DNA of 33,119 nucleotides from Patescibacteria group bacterium (GTDB taxonomy: Bacteria; Patescibacteriota; Patescibacteriia; SG8-24). Position numbers and translations under genes: made by a program. A model generated the notes under the pieces. The model searched no databases. It saw only the letters and a program-made list of their open reading frames with translations, and was not told where the DNA came from. Position 1 is the stretch's first letter; each line of letters opens with the position of its first letter. Location of the stretch: contig JAHJAU010000019.1 of assembly GCA_018813785.1 (NCBI GenBank), positions 1-33,119 on the forward strand, in the 5' to 3' direction. This document shows positions 1 through 8,417 of this stretch, in pieces.

Positions 1-615
1 ATCGAACTAGGTCACGAAGTCGGACAACTAGAAGAATATCTACCAGCCGATATTCACGGCATTAAAAATGATGACGGTAGCGTTAGACAACCCGGCATAC
101 GTATTGGCATAAAGGCAACAAAATGGAACGGTATTTGGTTTGACTTGCCGGGTGACCAGTTTAACCACTCTGACGCGCACGTATTAGTAAAGGTAGGTAC
201 AGGTAGAGACCATCTTTTTGCTTATTTTAAAAAAATAAGCGTCTTCAAAGACAAGGTATTGCAAAAAGGTAAGGATATCGGGCTTCTATCAGAGAGTGAG
301 GCTGATTCACTATACGACTCTCTACCCACCTTTAAGCCTATACCTGCATATATTTGTGGCTTTGCTTCTGTCCAAGACGAATATACAGAGTTGGATTACA
401 AAGGTAAGAAGGGCAGAAAAAATTACACGATCACAGAGTGGCGCGGATCAATTAAACCTGGTGATTTAGAAGGCATTAGCAGGATACTGGAGATTGAAGG
501 AAAGATAACTTTTGAAGGTATAGGAACTTTCTCACACGATAAGGGCTATCTGTTCAACGCAGGGAGCTTGCGTTGGCAAAAAAATGACTGGGATGAGCTA
601 ATTAAATTACTATGA
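1..615 (+). CDS. Unknown protein, 5'-truncated by window edge
   Basis: The frame is open from base 1 to the TGA at 613-615, so the real start lies upstream of the window. About 204 residues are visible. A TTG at 145 is a possible internal start, but the frame upstream of it reads like protein. The chain is soluble, with no membrane segment. The stretch around residues 32-62 (RIGIKATKWNG then NHSDAHVLVKV) loosely resembles the core of some PD-(D/E)XK-fold restriction endonucleases, but no complete catalytic motif can be shown, so I do not assign a function. The stop overlaps the ATG of the serine recombinase (ATGA at 612-615), so the two are probably translated as a unit. It is likely cargo of the same integrated element. 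Confidence 0.7.
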   Translation: MELGHEVGQLEEYLPADIHGIKNDDGSVRQPGIRIGIKATKWNGIWFDLPGDQFNHSDAHVLVKVGTGRDHLFAYFKKISVFKDKVLQKGKDIGLLSESEADSLYDSLPTFKPIPAYICGFASVQDEYTELDYKGKKGRKNYTITEWRGSIKPGDLEGISRILEIEGKITFEGIGTFSHDKGYLFNAGSLRWQKNDWDELIKLL

Positions 616-2153
616 GGGCTGTAATACTAGCGCGCGTATCAACGGAAGACCAGCGCGAAGCAGGCAACTCGCTCCCCGCGCAAATTACTCGTATTGAGGC
701 ATACTGCAAACGCAATGGATTCGAGGTCGCGAATCAGCACAGCTTTGATGAAAGTGCTTATAAGGAACGCCGCGACCAATTTGATAAAATCCTCGAAAAA
801 CTAAACAAAAGCAAGAATGTGATGGCGGTCTGCTTCGACAAAGTAGACCGCTTTTCGCGTAACGTGTTTGATGTTCGCGTCGCTACGCTCTATGACATGG
901 CAATCAACGGCAAGATTGAGCTGCACTTTGTTTCTGACGGGCTGGTAATTCATAAAGACATATCCGCCGCAGAAAAGTTTCAGTTCAGCGTAAGTCTCGG
1001 ACTCGCTAAATACTATTCGGACGCTATCAGCGATAACGTAAAGCGCGCCTTTGAAGAAAAACGCAGAAATGGCGAGTGGACTGGTAAAGCTCCCCTCGGC
1101 TACATGAACATCAAGACCGATGATGAGAAAAGCGACATCATACCAGATCCGCAAACCTCGCATATCATCGTTGAGATGTTCGAACTGTATGCCGCCGGAA
1201 AAGGCTCAATCCGCACTCTGCAAGATAGGGCATACGACATGGGATTGCGCGGCAGAACCGGAAAGAAGGCAGGGAGCAGTATGATTGCCCACCTGCTAAA
1301 CAACCCCTTCTATCATGGCGTTGCTCGCCTCCCCTCGACTGGCTACGAATATCCGCACCGCTATCAACCGCTTATCAGCAAAGACCTATTCGACCAATGC
1401 CAAGCCCGGATGAAAGGCTGGAGCAAGAAGCGGTTCAAATACGCCGCCAAGCCTTTTGCCCTACGCGGTTTGGTTAGATGTTCCAAGTGTGGGTGCGCCC
1501 TTAGCCCGGATGCAAAGAAGGGTGGAAAATACGTTTATTACGCCTGCACGAACGCCAGAAAGGATATCTGCAACAAGAAGATACATGTACGTGAAGAAGA
1601 GCTCCTAGAGCCAATCAGTGGCATTTTCGAGGCTTTTGACGCTATTCCGCAATCCACGATAGACGGATTAATTGACGCGTTAAAAAAGACGCATGAGGCT
1701 AAGACTGAATTCCATAATCGGGAAATCAGCAGGCTACAGACCGAATACAACACCCAGCAAGCGCGACAGGATAAGCTAATGGATTTATTACTCGATGGCA
1801 GTATTACTAAGGCAGACTACGACAATAAATGTAAGCAAATCAAGGAACGCCAGCACAACATCAACATCGAGCTAGAAGAATACACCAACGCCGATGAAAG
1901 CTACATTATTAGCGCAACCATGGTATTAAATCTAGCTAAGAACGCCCTCACGCTATTCGAAAGTTCGAAACCCGAGGAAAAGCGCGAGATTCTGGGATAC
2001 GTACTTTCGAACTCGGTTTTTGACGGGGAGAAACTAATACCAGAACTGAAGAAACCCTTTGATTCTATTGCAGAATCAGCCCGGCAAGCACTCGCCATGA
2101 AATCGAAAAAGAGGGCTTTTGACCCTCTTTGTCCGATATGGCTGCGGGACTAG
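612..2153 (+). CDS. Large serine recombinase (site-specific integrase)
   Basis: 513 residues, typical of large serine recombinases. The N-terminal resolvase domain has the catalytic serine in RVSTEDQ (Ser10) and the conserved DKVDRFSRN segment near residue 77-85. A recombinase DNA-binding domain follows (from about residue 160). A zinc ribbon has a CSKCG pair near residue 292 and two further Cys near 312 and 320. A coiled coil rich in Gln/Glu/Lys (about 365-430) and a short tail complete it. Family members integrate or excise mobile DNA by strand exchange through a 5'-phosphoserine. The start ATG overlaps the upstream stop. The last five codons and the stop lie inside the oppositely oriented tRNA-Gln gene, and the preceding codons cross that tRNA's terminator hairpin. 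This suggests that the C-terminal end is completed by target-site DNA at an attachment junction. Nothing catalytic is missing, so it may be active. Confidence 0.9.
   Translation: MRAVILARVSTEDQREAGNSLPAQITRIEAYCKRNGFEVANQHSFDESAYKERRDQFDKILEKLNKSKNVMAVCFDKVDRFSRNVFDVRVATLYDMAINGKIELHFVSDGLVIHKDISAAEKFQFSVSLGLAKYYSDAISDNVKRAFEEKRRNGEWTGKAPLGYMNIKTDDEKSDIIPDPQTSHIIVEMFELYAAGKGSIRTLQDRAYDMGLRGRTGKKAGSSMIAHLLNNPFYHGVARLPSTGYEYPHRYQPLISKDLFDQCQARMKGWSKKRFKYAAKPFALRGLVRCSKCGCALSPDAKKGGKYVYYACTNARKDICNKKIHVREEELLEPISGIFEAFDAIPQSTIDGLIDALKKTHEAKTEFHNREISRLQTEYNTQQARQDKLMDLLLDGSITKADYDNKCKQIKERQHNINIELEEYTNADESYIISATMVLNLAKNALTLFESSKPEEKREILGYVLSNSVFDGEKLIPELKKPFDSIAESARQALAMKSKKRAFDPLCPIWLRD
2106..2130 (-). 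terminator. Rho-independent terminator after tRNA-Gln
   Basis: Read on the minus strand, AAAGAGGG, a seven-base loop, then CCCTCTTT forms an 8-bp hairpin followed by more T residues (towards 2106). It lies 9 bases past the CCA end of the tRNA, as expected for a tRNA transcript terminator. It is embedded in the 3' coding end of the serine recombinase on the other strand. Confidence 0.65.
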
Positions 2154-2212
2154 GACTCGAACCTAGATTAACTGGGCCAGAACCAGTCGTCCTACCATTA
2201 GACGATCCCGCA
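2139..2212 (-). tRNA. tRNA-Gln (anticodon CTG)
   Basis: On the minus strand the cloverleaf is complete. The acceptor stem is TGCGGGA/TCCCGCA (2206-2212 with 2143-2149). The D arm is GTC/GAC. The anticodon stem is ACTGG/CCAGT around the seven-base loop TTCTGGC, with anticodon CTG. The T arm is CTAGG-TTCGAGT-CCTAG. The discriminator is G and the CCA is encoded (2139-2141). It lies 40 bp downstream of the dnaX stop and may be co-transcribed with dnaX, since no clear own promoter is visible. Its 3' 15 bases overlap the antisense end of the serine recombinase gene. Confidence 0.95.
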
Positions 2213-2252
2213 ATGTTTGAATTTCGAAATGAATAACCAATCCACCAACCCC

Positions 2253-3968
2253 TCACCCGACAATTTTACCACCAAAAGTTGCAGCAATTTTGTCCGCATC
2301 AGTGATTGATTCTGCAGTCACCAACTGCAATCCTGACCGCACTGATTCCGTCACAAATTCCGTCGCGGCGACGTCATTATGCTCCACCGCATCATTTTTT
2401 TCAAGACTGACACCTTCAACAATAATCTTTCGCCCTAATGCGCCAGATAAGGCTTCTTCCAAAACTGTCCGAGTACGAACATCATTCAGTTTATCTTTAT
2501 AAAACCTAAAGCCAGAACCAAGCCGCACTTTCCGCCCAATCACCTCAACTGGCTTAACGGCCCCCAATAAAAATGACAGCGATTGACTAACCTTAGAAAC
2601 TTTTCTGACACAATCCAACCAAACGCTCCTAACCTCTTCGATTGTGGCCGCGGCAGCGGTATTCTCTTCTTCTTCTGTCGAAGGCTCCGACGATTGCTCG
2701 TTGGCCGTAACTTCGAGCGGCTCTGACTCTTTTTCAGCTACCGAATCAAGTTTGGAATCATCAGTGACCGTCGCCGACTTAATATTCTGTACGGGCAAAA
2801 AATTATCTTTGGCCTCCTGTGTCCGGCGATCCATGTCACCACTATGATTGTCACCCTGACCAGCAGTACCGATCTGACAAATGATCACTGCTGCCAATTC
2901 TAATGGTAGTTGGGCTGGATGACTGGCTTTTAACTCCCGACGTTTCTCCAATAACACCTCGAGTGCACGAATCAAAAACGGCAATTCAGCTACTTTGGCC
3001 CAACCGGCTATTCGCACCAATCGACTCTCATCTAAATCAACCTTAAAAGCATCAGTTTTACCGCCAGCTAATTTAACCAGCATGGTTTGACGCAATATCT
3101 CCGTGGCTTCGTCCGTCAACTGCTCGATATCCGCACCGGCATCCAACGCCTCGCCAATCGTCGCCAGGGCTGTAGCCGTAGCGCCGGCCAATAAGGCATC
3201 GACAAACTTGGCTGACGACTCCCAGTCAGATCGCGGCAAAATCGCCAGTGCCAATTCATCACTGATCTGCTGATTGTCCGCCACAGCCAATAACTTGCCC
3301 AACAATCCTTCAGCGTCCCGCAGACACCCCTCGGAATGACGTGCAATTTCAGCCAAAACACGCTCGCTCACACTGACCTCCTCCAGAGTGGAAATCGACT
3401 GCAGACGTTTAATAACCGCGTTCACCGAAATCTTACGAAGATCAAACCTCTGACAACGGGAAATCACGGTTGCTGGAAGTTTTTGCAGTTCAGTTGTCGC
3501 CAACAAAAAAAGAACGTTAGGCGGCGGTTCTTCCAAAGTCTTCAATAAAGCATTAAACGCCGAGGTTGAGAGCATGTGCACCTCATCGATAATAAACACT
3601 TTATACTTCAGATGCACCGGAGCGAAGCGCGCATTCTCGATAATATTCTCGCGCACCGCATCAACGCCCGTGTGTGACGCGGCGTCCATCTCAATAATGT
3701 CCAGACTGCCGCCTTCGGTTACTGCCAGACAGTTGGTGCACTGATTGCAGGGTTCACCAGAATCTGCCGGCCGCTCCAGACAGTTCACTGCTTTGGCAAA
3801 AATTCGCGCCGTGGTGGTCTTACCGACACCGCGTGGTCCAGCCAATAAATAGGCGTGAGCTATTTGCCCCGACAAAACTTCATAAGCCAGTGTATTCTTA
3901 ACATGATCCTGACCGGCGATATCCGACCAGGACTGAGGACGATATTTTCTGTAAAGTGTGGCCGACAT
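2253..3968 (-). CDS. dnaX: DNA polymerase III subunit gamma/tau
   Basis: 571 residues. Clamp-loader ATPase of the replicative polymerase, which loads the beta clamp at primed sites. Visible motifs are Walker A GPRGVGKT (44-51), a four-Cys zinc site (C63, C74, C77, C80), Walker B with DEVH (128-131), sensor 1 LATTE (156-160) and the arginine-finger motif SRC (170-172). Domains I-III are followed by an acidic, low-complexity linker (about 375-435) and a small C-terminal domain of tau type. The ATG at 3966-3968 starts the canonical MSATLYRKYRPQ. There is no SD upstream. A TATACT at 3991-3996 (minus) would give a leader of about 16 bases. The tRNA-Gln gene follows downstream. This is a standard housekeeping gene. 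Confidence 0.97.
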   Translation of the reverse strand: MSATLYRKYRPQSWSDIAGQDHVKNTLAYEVLSGQIAHAYLLAGPRGVGKTTTARIFAKAVNCLERPADSGEPCNQCTNCLAVTEGGSLDIIEMDAASHTGVDAVRENIIENARFAPVHLKYKVFIIDEVHMLSTSAFNALLKTLEEPPPNVLFLLATTELQKLPATVISRCQRFDLRKISVNAVIKRLQSISTLEEVSVSERVLAEIARHSEGCLRDAEGLLGKLLAVADNQQISDELALAILPRSDWESSAKFVDALLAGATATALATIGEALDAGADIEQLTDEATEILRQTMLVKLAGGKTDAFKVDLDESRLVRIAGWAKVAELPFLIRALEVLLEKRRELKASHPAQLPLELAAVIICQIGTAGQGDNHSGDMDRRTQEAKDNFLPVQNIKSATVTDDSKLDSVAEKESEPLEVTANEQSSEPSTEEEENTAAAATIEEVRSVWLDCVRKVSKVSQSLSFLLGAVKPVEVIGRKVRLGSGFRFYKDKLNDVRTRTVLEEALSGALGRKIIVEGVSLEKNDAVEHNDVAATEFVTESVRSGLQLVTAESITDADKIAATFGGKIVG

Positions 3969-4003
3969 GTTGGGCGTACAGTTTCAACTAAGTATAATAG
4001 AAC

Positions 4004-4022
4004 AGCGGTCCGAGAGACCGCT
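4004..4022 (-). terminator. Hairpin after the acidic hypothetical gene
   Basis: AGCGGTC, a five-base loop, GACCGCT make a perfect 7-bp stem. The minus-strand continuation (GTTCTATTATACTT) is only moderately T-rich, so termination may be weak. It lies between the stop at 4038 and the dnaX start, at the position where a -35 of dnaX would fall. Confidence 0.45.
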
Positions 4023-4037
4023 ACTTTATTAGCCGCT

Positions 4038-4997
4038 CTAACCGAGCGGATTGCGCTTAATAATATTCTCGACAGCTGCCCAGCGAGACGGGGCATTCTT
4101 CGGTACCAACAACACCACTTCATCTCCTGGTTCACCTTTAAAGTAAGTTACGCTGGCTTTCAGGATATTCCAACGACGATTCTCGGAAGTAGCATAGAAT
4201 TCACCGATCGTCTGATCGTAACTAAGAGCACCAATCAATCTTGATCGTTCGATTGGTCCGATCTGTTTGTAGATGAACGAACCTTTGGGGGTGATGGTCA
4301 GCTTTAACATATCACCTTCGACCAATTTGGATTTGGAAGCGTAGTTTGGTGGTACTAAGTAACTCTTGCCGTCCGAACCAACCATGCCCCGGCCATCAAA
4401 CACACCCTCAACCACTCGACCATCAATCGGCTTCAGCAACGACAAATCCTCCCGATTAGCATTAGCCACCAGTCCTTTTTCGTCTGACATCGATAAAGCG
4501 ATTGATTTTAATTCTGTCTGCGCGTCTGCTTCAGCCCCAGTCTCCAACAGACGAATCACGGCTGTGATCTGTTGCTCCACCTGTCGCAAAACCTTGAGCG
4601 CGATATTTAATTTATTGGAATCGGCGTCAGTAGCTGCTTCACTGCTGTCGGCCGAGGAAATTTTCGATTCAGGTTCAGACCCAATATCGTTTAAAAAAGT
4701 ATCGTGTCCAGCCGCACCTAAAATATCATTAGTATCTTCTATGTTTAAATCATCAAACAAACCGTTATTGCTACCGACTGGGTGATTGATCTGATTAACC
4801 CCATCCTCCAATAAGTCGTCACCGAACTGATTTTGATTATTGTTAACTGGTTTCTGATTTGCCAGATCATCGTCAGTTACTGGCTGATCTTCGACTCGAA
4901 TCGTTTGTTGCGCCTGCAGAAAACTGGTTAAGGGCCTGGACTGAGCCGAATCGTCGTCATGACTAAAATAACTTACCGGTTTTGTTTGGTTATCCAT
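4038..4997 (-). CDS. Conserved hypothetical with acidic N-terminus
   Basis: 319 residues, no signal peptide and no membrane segment. Residues 1 to about 125 are very acidic and rich in Asn/Asp/Gln/Ser, probably disordered. A helical stretch with a Leu/Val/Gln pattern (about 128-172, KVLRQVEQQITAVIRLLE) follows. The C-terminal half (about 180-319) is a compact beta-rich domain with RVVEGVFDGRGMVGSDGKSY and LTITPKGSFIYKQIGPIERS, reminiscent of a small barrel. I recall proteins of this layout beside dnaX in CPR genomes but know no function. The start ATG at 4995-4997 has no SD, and a CATAAT lies only 3 bases upstream of it. It could be a nucleic-acid-binding or scaffold protein; that is a guess. 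Confidence 0.75.
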   Translation of the reverse strand: MDNQTKPVSYFSHDDDSAQSRPLTSFLQAQQTIRVEDQPVTDDDLANQKPVNNNQNQFGDDLLEDGVNQINHPVGSNNGLFDDLNIEDTNDILGAAGHDTFLNDIGSEPESKISSADSSEAATDADSNKLNIALKVLRQVEQQITAVIRLLETGAEADAQTELKSIALSMSDEKGLVANANREDLSLLKPIDGRVVEGVFDGRGMVGSDGKSYLVPPNYASKSKLVEGDMLKLTITPKGSFIYKQIGPIERSRLIGALSYDQTIGEFYATSENRRWNILKASVTYFKGEPGDEVVLLVPKNAPSRWAAVENIIKRNPLG

Positions 4998-5119
4998 ATA
5001 ATTATGGCCGTTTTTATTTGCTTGCTGTGTTTATTAATAGTGCCGAGCAGTTCGTTTTTGGCTCGTTGCCCGTCCACCGTACCACGACCAAAACCCTCAG
5101 TCAACTGCTTTTTAAGCCT

Positions 5120-5147
5120 AAAATCGGCGGTTCTGGCCGCCGATTTT
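5120..5147 (-). terminator. Strong hairpin terminator of the VirD4/HerA-like gene
   Basis: AAAATCGGCGG, a six-base loop, CCGCCGATTTT form an 11-bp perfect stem about 20 bases after the stop at 5167. The A/T flanks make it usable in both directions, but the only gene ending here is on the minus strand. Confidence 0.75.
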
Positions 5148-5166
5148 CTGAATAATTTAATAAAAC

Positions 5167-7710
5167 TTAGATGGTTGATCCCCGAGCACTGGTGTCAATT
5201 GGTGCTTTGCTAGCCAGTTGAGTACGAGCCATGATTTCCTGCTCAACAATAGTGCGATCCCGGCCATACTTAAGACGAGCCAGTTGTTTAATCGCCGCGG
5301 CCAACTTTTTATTGCCGACTACCATCGGTGGTGATTTCATGACAAATGGCCGTGACACCGTGTTGTCGATCAACAATTTAGTGTTCCAATGAATCTTATC
5401 AACGTTCATTAAATCATAAGCATTAAATACCGGTTCAAACTCCTTTTGTAAAAATTCCGCGTCATCTATGCCAACTCGACCGACTAATTTAGTACCAACA
5501 TTACCAATAACCGCGTCTCGAATTTCGGTATCGCCCTTCGGTGCTAACTGAGCGATATACTGATGAGCGATCGTCAACGACAAACGATATTTGCGAGCCT
5601 CAGACAAAATCGTCGCGATCGACGGAGTGATGAAGTTCTGAAACTCGTCAATGTATAAAAAGAAATCATGACGATCTTCTTTGGGTGTGTCAGCCCGTCC
5701 CATGGCGGCCATCTGCAATTTGGTAACCATAATCAAGCCGAGCAAATTAGCATTGATGTCACCTATCCTGCCCTTGGACAAATTTACCAATAAAATCTTT
5801 TTGTTATCCATGACCTCACGAAAATCAAAGGCTGATTTAGTCTGACCGATAATATTGCGCATCATGGCATTTTCCACGAATCGACCAACCTTCGAAATTA
5901 TATAGCCAAACATTTCCGATTTATGAAAGTCCGAAGTTCTGGCCACCTCGTTCTCCCAGTACGAACGCACCACTGGATCAGTGACCTTAGCCACCCACTT
6001 CTTTTGATACTCTGGATCAGTAACTAAACGCGGTACTTCAGCGATGGTGCCCGGGCTGTCTTTGTCGGCCATCAGGGTCAGCATGAGATTACGCATAGTA
6101 TGCTCAAACATCGGACCGATCATTTCTGGTGGAAAAAGTTTATAGAAAATAGCGATCATTTCACCCACAACAAAATCTTCCATTTCTTTGGATGGCGCCT
6201 CGAGCATGTTCAGACCCAATGGACGATCGTGATCTGATGGATCAAAAACAATAACATCCTCCGCTCGTTCCTTGGGAACACAAGATAGCGCGGTTTCCAC
6301 CAAGTCACCATGCGGATCAATAACCCCCACGCCAAAACCAGCTTTGATATCCTGCTCAATTAAAGCAGCCATATATTCCGACTTACCAGAACCGGATCCA
6401 CCAATGATATACGTATGGCGAAAACGATCATCATTTTTTTGATGTACTTCGGTAGTTACGCCGCGATATTGTGCTATACCCAGCAATAATCCTTCTTTGG
6501 GAATATTCGCTGGTGGCGGGGATTTACGTGCCAATAACCACTTGATGTTCGGTGTTTCGGTTGACGGCAGCGGCATATGATAAATGCTCGCCAACTCATC
6601 GCCAGTCAGCACGAACCTCAATTTTTCGTCAAAATGACGAAAAATAAAATCCTCAATTATTTTCTGTGGTTTCTTATTGGATCGCACCAGCTCATTACCA
6701 TAATTTGGTACGTTATATTGTGAAAATGCACCGACTATATTATTAAGATACGTCTGGGCTTTGGCCAAATGCTGTGCTGACGCAATAATCCGAATATTCA
6801 CATCAAGTCCAAACTCAGCAGCCTTCTCTTCAATGGACTTAACCATCTCTTGCTCACGCTCAGACATGCGATGCTCTTTCTTTTCAGCGGACGATTCACC
6901 TGGCTTGGTTGTTTTAAAATACTCTTTCAAAGTTTTTATAAACGTATCGCCCTTTAGCGCTTCTTTAAAGTCTTTGCCTTGATGCATTTTACTTGCGATC
7001 TTCAAACCAAGTTCACGCCAACCAGCTTTGGCTGAACGCACCACTATCTGCACCGCGGCCCCATCGCCTTTTTCAACTTTAGAAATTGAATTAGTGACGG
7101 CATTCAATGGATCAGAATCCATCTGTCGATAGTTCTTGATCGGAAACATGTTCTGCCGCTTAAACTTAAAAGATGTAACGGCAACCTGACCTTGTGGCGA
7201 AAAAATATTATAATCATCAACTACTTCAATATCAGCATGAGGATATTGCGCTTGAATCTGCTGCTCAATAAATTCCTGCTGATCCAAATTGACGACGACA
7301 TAAAAATAGATCAGACCGTTTTGGGCCACAATCTCAAATGAAAAAGAGTCTTCACGTCCAACCGTCGCAGCTTTAAGACCGCGCTGAGCACGAAGCCCAC
7401 CAATCGCTGAAAAAATATTAGTCATGATGGCGATGTCTTCCTGGATCTCTTGCAAAGTTTTTTCTCGCTGACCGGCATCACCCTTCTCTGAAGATTCTTT
7501 GGGAACAGAGACCAGAAGCACGACTTTTTTAAGTGCTGCGCCAGTTTGATAACGTCGGCTGATTCCAGCTCGAATCACCAACATCACCACGACCAAAATA
7601 ACCAAACCAACTAAAGCTAAAATCAAACCCAAAAAAAGCGAGCTGTTCATAAAACCAGAAACCGCTTCTGGTTCAACTGATGAGCTAAAACCAAACTGCA
7701 ATAACATCAT
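5167..7710 (-). CDS. Membrane-anchored VirD4/HerA-like DNA-pump ATPase
   Basis: 847 residues from the ATG at 7708-7710. A longer form starting with TTG at 7746 would overlap the upstream gene by 35 bases. I prefer the ATG because the upstream TAA ends at 7712, one base before it. One N-terminal membrane helix (roughly residues 22-52) is followed by a conserved CPR-type domain and then the motor domain: Walker A GGSGSGKS near residue 433, VGVIDPHGD shortly after, and Walker B LYIDEFQNF near residue 680. These are features of the TraG/VirD4/HerA family, which couples ATP hydrolysis to DNA or protein transfer. No other type IV secretion genes are nearby. It forms an operon with the small gene at 7712-8227. 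The substrate is unknown; DNA uptake or secretion is an inference. Confidence 0.88.
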   Translation of the reverse strand: MMLLQFGFSSSVEPEAVSGFMNSSLFLGLILALVGLVILVVVMLVIRAGISRRYQTGAALKKVVLLVSVPKESSEKGDAGQREKTLQEIQEDIAIMTNIFSAIGGLRAQRGLKAATVGREDSFSFEIVAQNGLIYFYVVVNLDQQEFIEQQIQAQYPHADIEVVDDYNIFSPQGQVAVTSFKFKRQNMFPIKNYRQMDSDPLNAVTNSISKVEKGDGAAVQIVVRSAKAGWRELGLKIASKMHQGKDFKEALKGDTFIKTLKEYFKTTKPGESSAEKKEHRMSEREQEMVKSIEEKAAEFGLDVNIRIIASAQHLAKAQTYLNNIVGAFSQYNVPNYGNELVRSNKKPQKIIEDFIFRHFDEKLRFVLTGDELASIYHMPLPSTETPNIKWLLARKSPPPANIPKEGLLLGIAQYRGVTTEVHQKNDDRFRHTYIIGGSGSGKSEYMAALIEQDIKAGFGVGVIDPHGDLVETALSCVPKERAEDVIVFDPSDHDRPLGLNMLEAPSKEMEDFVVGEMIAIFYKLFPPEMIGPMFEHTMRNLMLTLMADKDSPGTIAEVPRLVTDPEYQKKWVAKVTDPVVRSYWENEVARTSDFHKSEMFGYIISKVGRFVENAMMRNIIGQTKSAFDFREVMDNKKILLVNLSKGRIGDINANLLGLIMVTKLQMAAMGRADTPKEDRHDFFLYIDEFQNFITPSIATILSEARKYRLSLTIAHQYIAQLAPKGDTEIRDAVIGNVGTKLVGRVGIDDAEFLQKEFEPVFNAYDLMNVDKIHWNTKLLIDNTVSRPFVMKSPPMVVGNKKLAAAIKQLARLKYGRDRTIVEQEIMARTQLASKAPIDTSARGSTI

Positions 7711-7711
7711 A

Positions 7712-8227
7712 TTATTCGGACGACTTATTATGACGCTCGGTGTCAATTTGCATGAGCGCGTCGGCCTTAATTTTTGCCTCCTGACGAAGAAACCATTTAT
7801 TTACATGAGGAATCATTTTCAACCAGTCGATAATCATCTCAATAAGTCGTTTGGCAGTTAACCGCCCGGTGGCCATGCCGTCACGCACTACCCGAGCAAT
7901 GCGCTCACCCTCGGCCTTAAACCTGACTCGCAAACTTGGCGACAATTCGCGATAAACATCCCACAGACCATCTTCCAGCTCGCGCTCAACCAAACTCAGC
8001 AGCGGATCACGGGCAGCTGTGGTGGTCTTAATAGCCTGAATAGCAGGCGAAATTGATATAGAAGTCGGCGTTTCTCCGGTTTCTGAGGAAGTCAGTTCAT
8101 GAACCTGTTCAGCTGTAGTTTCAGGTGTTTTTTCAGTCTCCAAAGACTGCTCCACTGCTCCATCTGACAAAATCTTCCGCTCTCCAGCTTCTGCAGGCTT
8201 ATTCTCAACGATTGACGGCTTATTCAT
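7712..8227 (-). CDS. Small hypothetical in operon with the VirD4/HerA-like ATPase
   Basis: 171 residues, soluble. Residues 1 to about 65 are acidic, Thr/Glu/Ser-rich and likely disordered. The rest is helical and basic, with a conserved-looking core (LLSLVERELEDGLWDVYREL, then a Lys/Arg-rich segment and IIDWLKMIPHVNKWFLRQEA). The stop is followed after one base by the start of the ATPase gene, so translation is coupled and the product is probably an accessory or adaptor of that ATPase. A promoter with an extended -10 (8250-8255) lies 23 bases before the ATG. There is no SD. The specific role is not known. Confidence 0.75.
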   Translation of the reverse strand: MNKPSIVENKPAEAGERKILSDGAVEQSLETEKTPETTAEQVHELTSSETGETPTSISISPAIQAIKTTTAARDPLLSLVERELEDGLWDVYRELSPSLRVRFKAEGERIARVVRDGMATGRLTAKRLIEMIIDWLKMIPHVNKWFLRQEAKIKADALMQIDTERHNKSSE

Positions 8228-8230
8228 AAG

Positions 8231-8396
8231 TTAAGGTTATCTAGCTTTAATTATACCATATTTAGCGAAAAAATGGCCTAACCACTTTATGGTTATTCAA
8301 CAACCAACGATTGAATAGCTAAAAATTGGTAATTTGTTGTCTAACTGAATAAAAAATGGCTCAGCTCAAAATAATTTAAACCTAAATTAAGGTTAT
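8231..8396. repeat. Exact 10-mer direct repeat in divergent promoter region
   Basis: TTAAGGTTAT occurs at 8231-8240 and again at 8387-8396. The first copy lies just downstream of the predicted minus-strand start site, the second just upstream of the corA -10. Between them is a 7-bp perfect inverted repeat, TATTCAA (8294-8300) and TTGAATA (8311-8317). It may be a shared regulator site, or simply AT-rich coincidence. Confidence 0.35.
8250..8258 (-). promoter_or_regulatory. Extended -10 promoter of the ATPase operon
   Basis: The minus strand reads TGGTATAAT, a perfect extended -10. No good -35 is seen. The predicted start near 8243 gives a leader of about 16 bases with no SD. Confidence 0.65.
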
Positions 8397-8400
8397 TTTA

Positions 8401-8409
8401 TGGTATAAT
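8401..8409 (+). promoter_or_regulatory. Extended -10 promoter of corA, leaderless layout
   Basis: TGGTATAAT is a perfect extended -10. The ATG at 8418 begins 8 bases after the hexamer, where transcription itself should start, so the mRNA would have zero to two untranslated bases. The same nonamer drives the divergent gene. Confidence 0.7.
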
Positions 8410-8417
8410 GTATATCT

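Noticed and set aside
2065-2256. Minus-strand frame with an SSNGRTTGSGPVNLGSSPSP stretch
   Set aside because: This is the translation of the tRNA-Gln gene, a well-known false protein.
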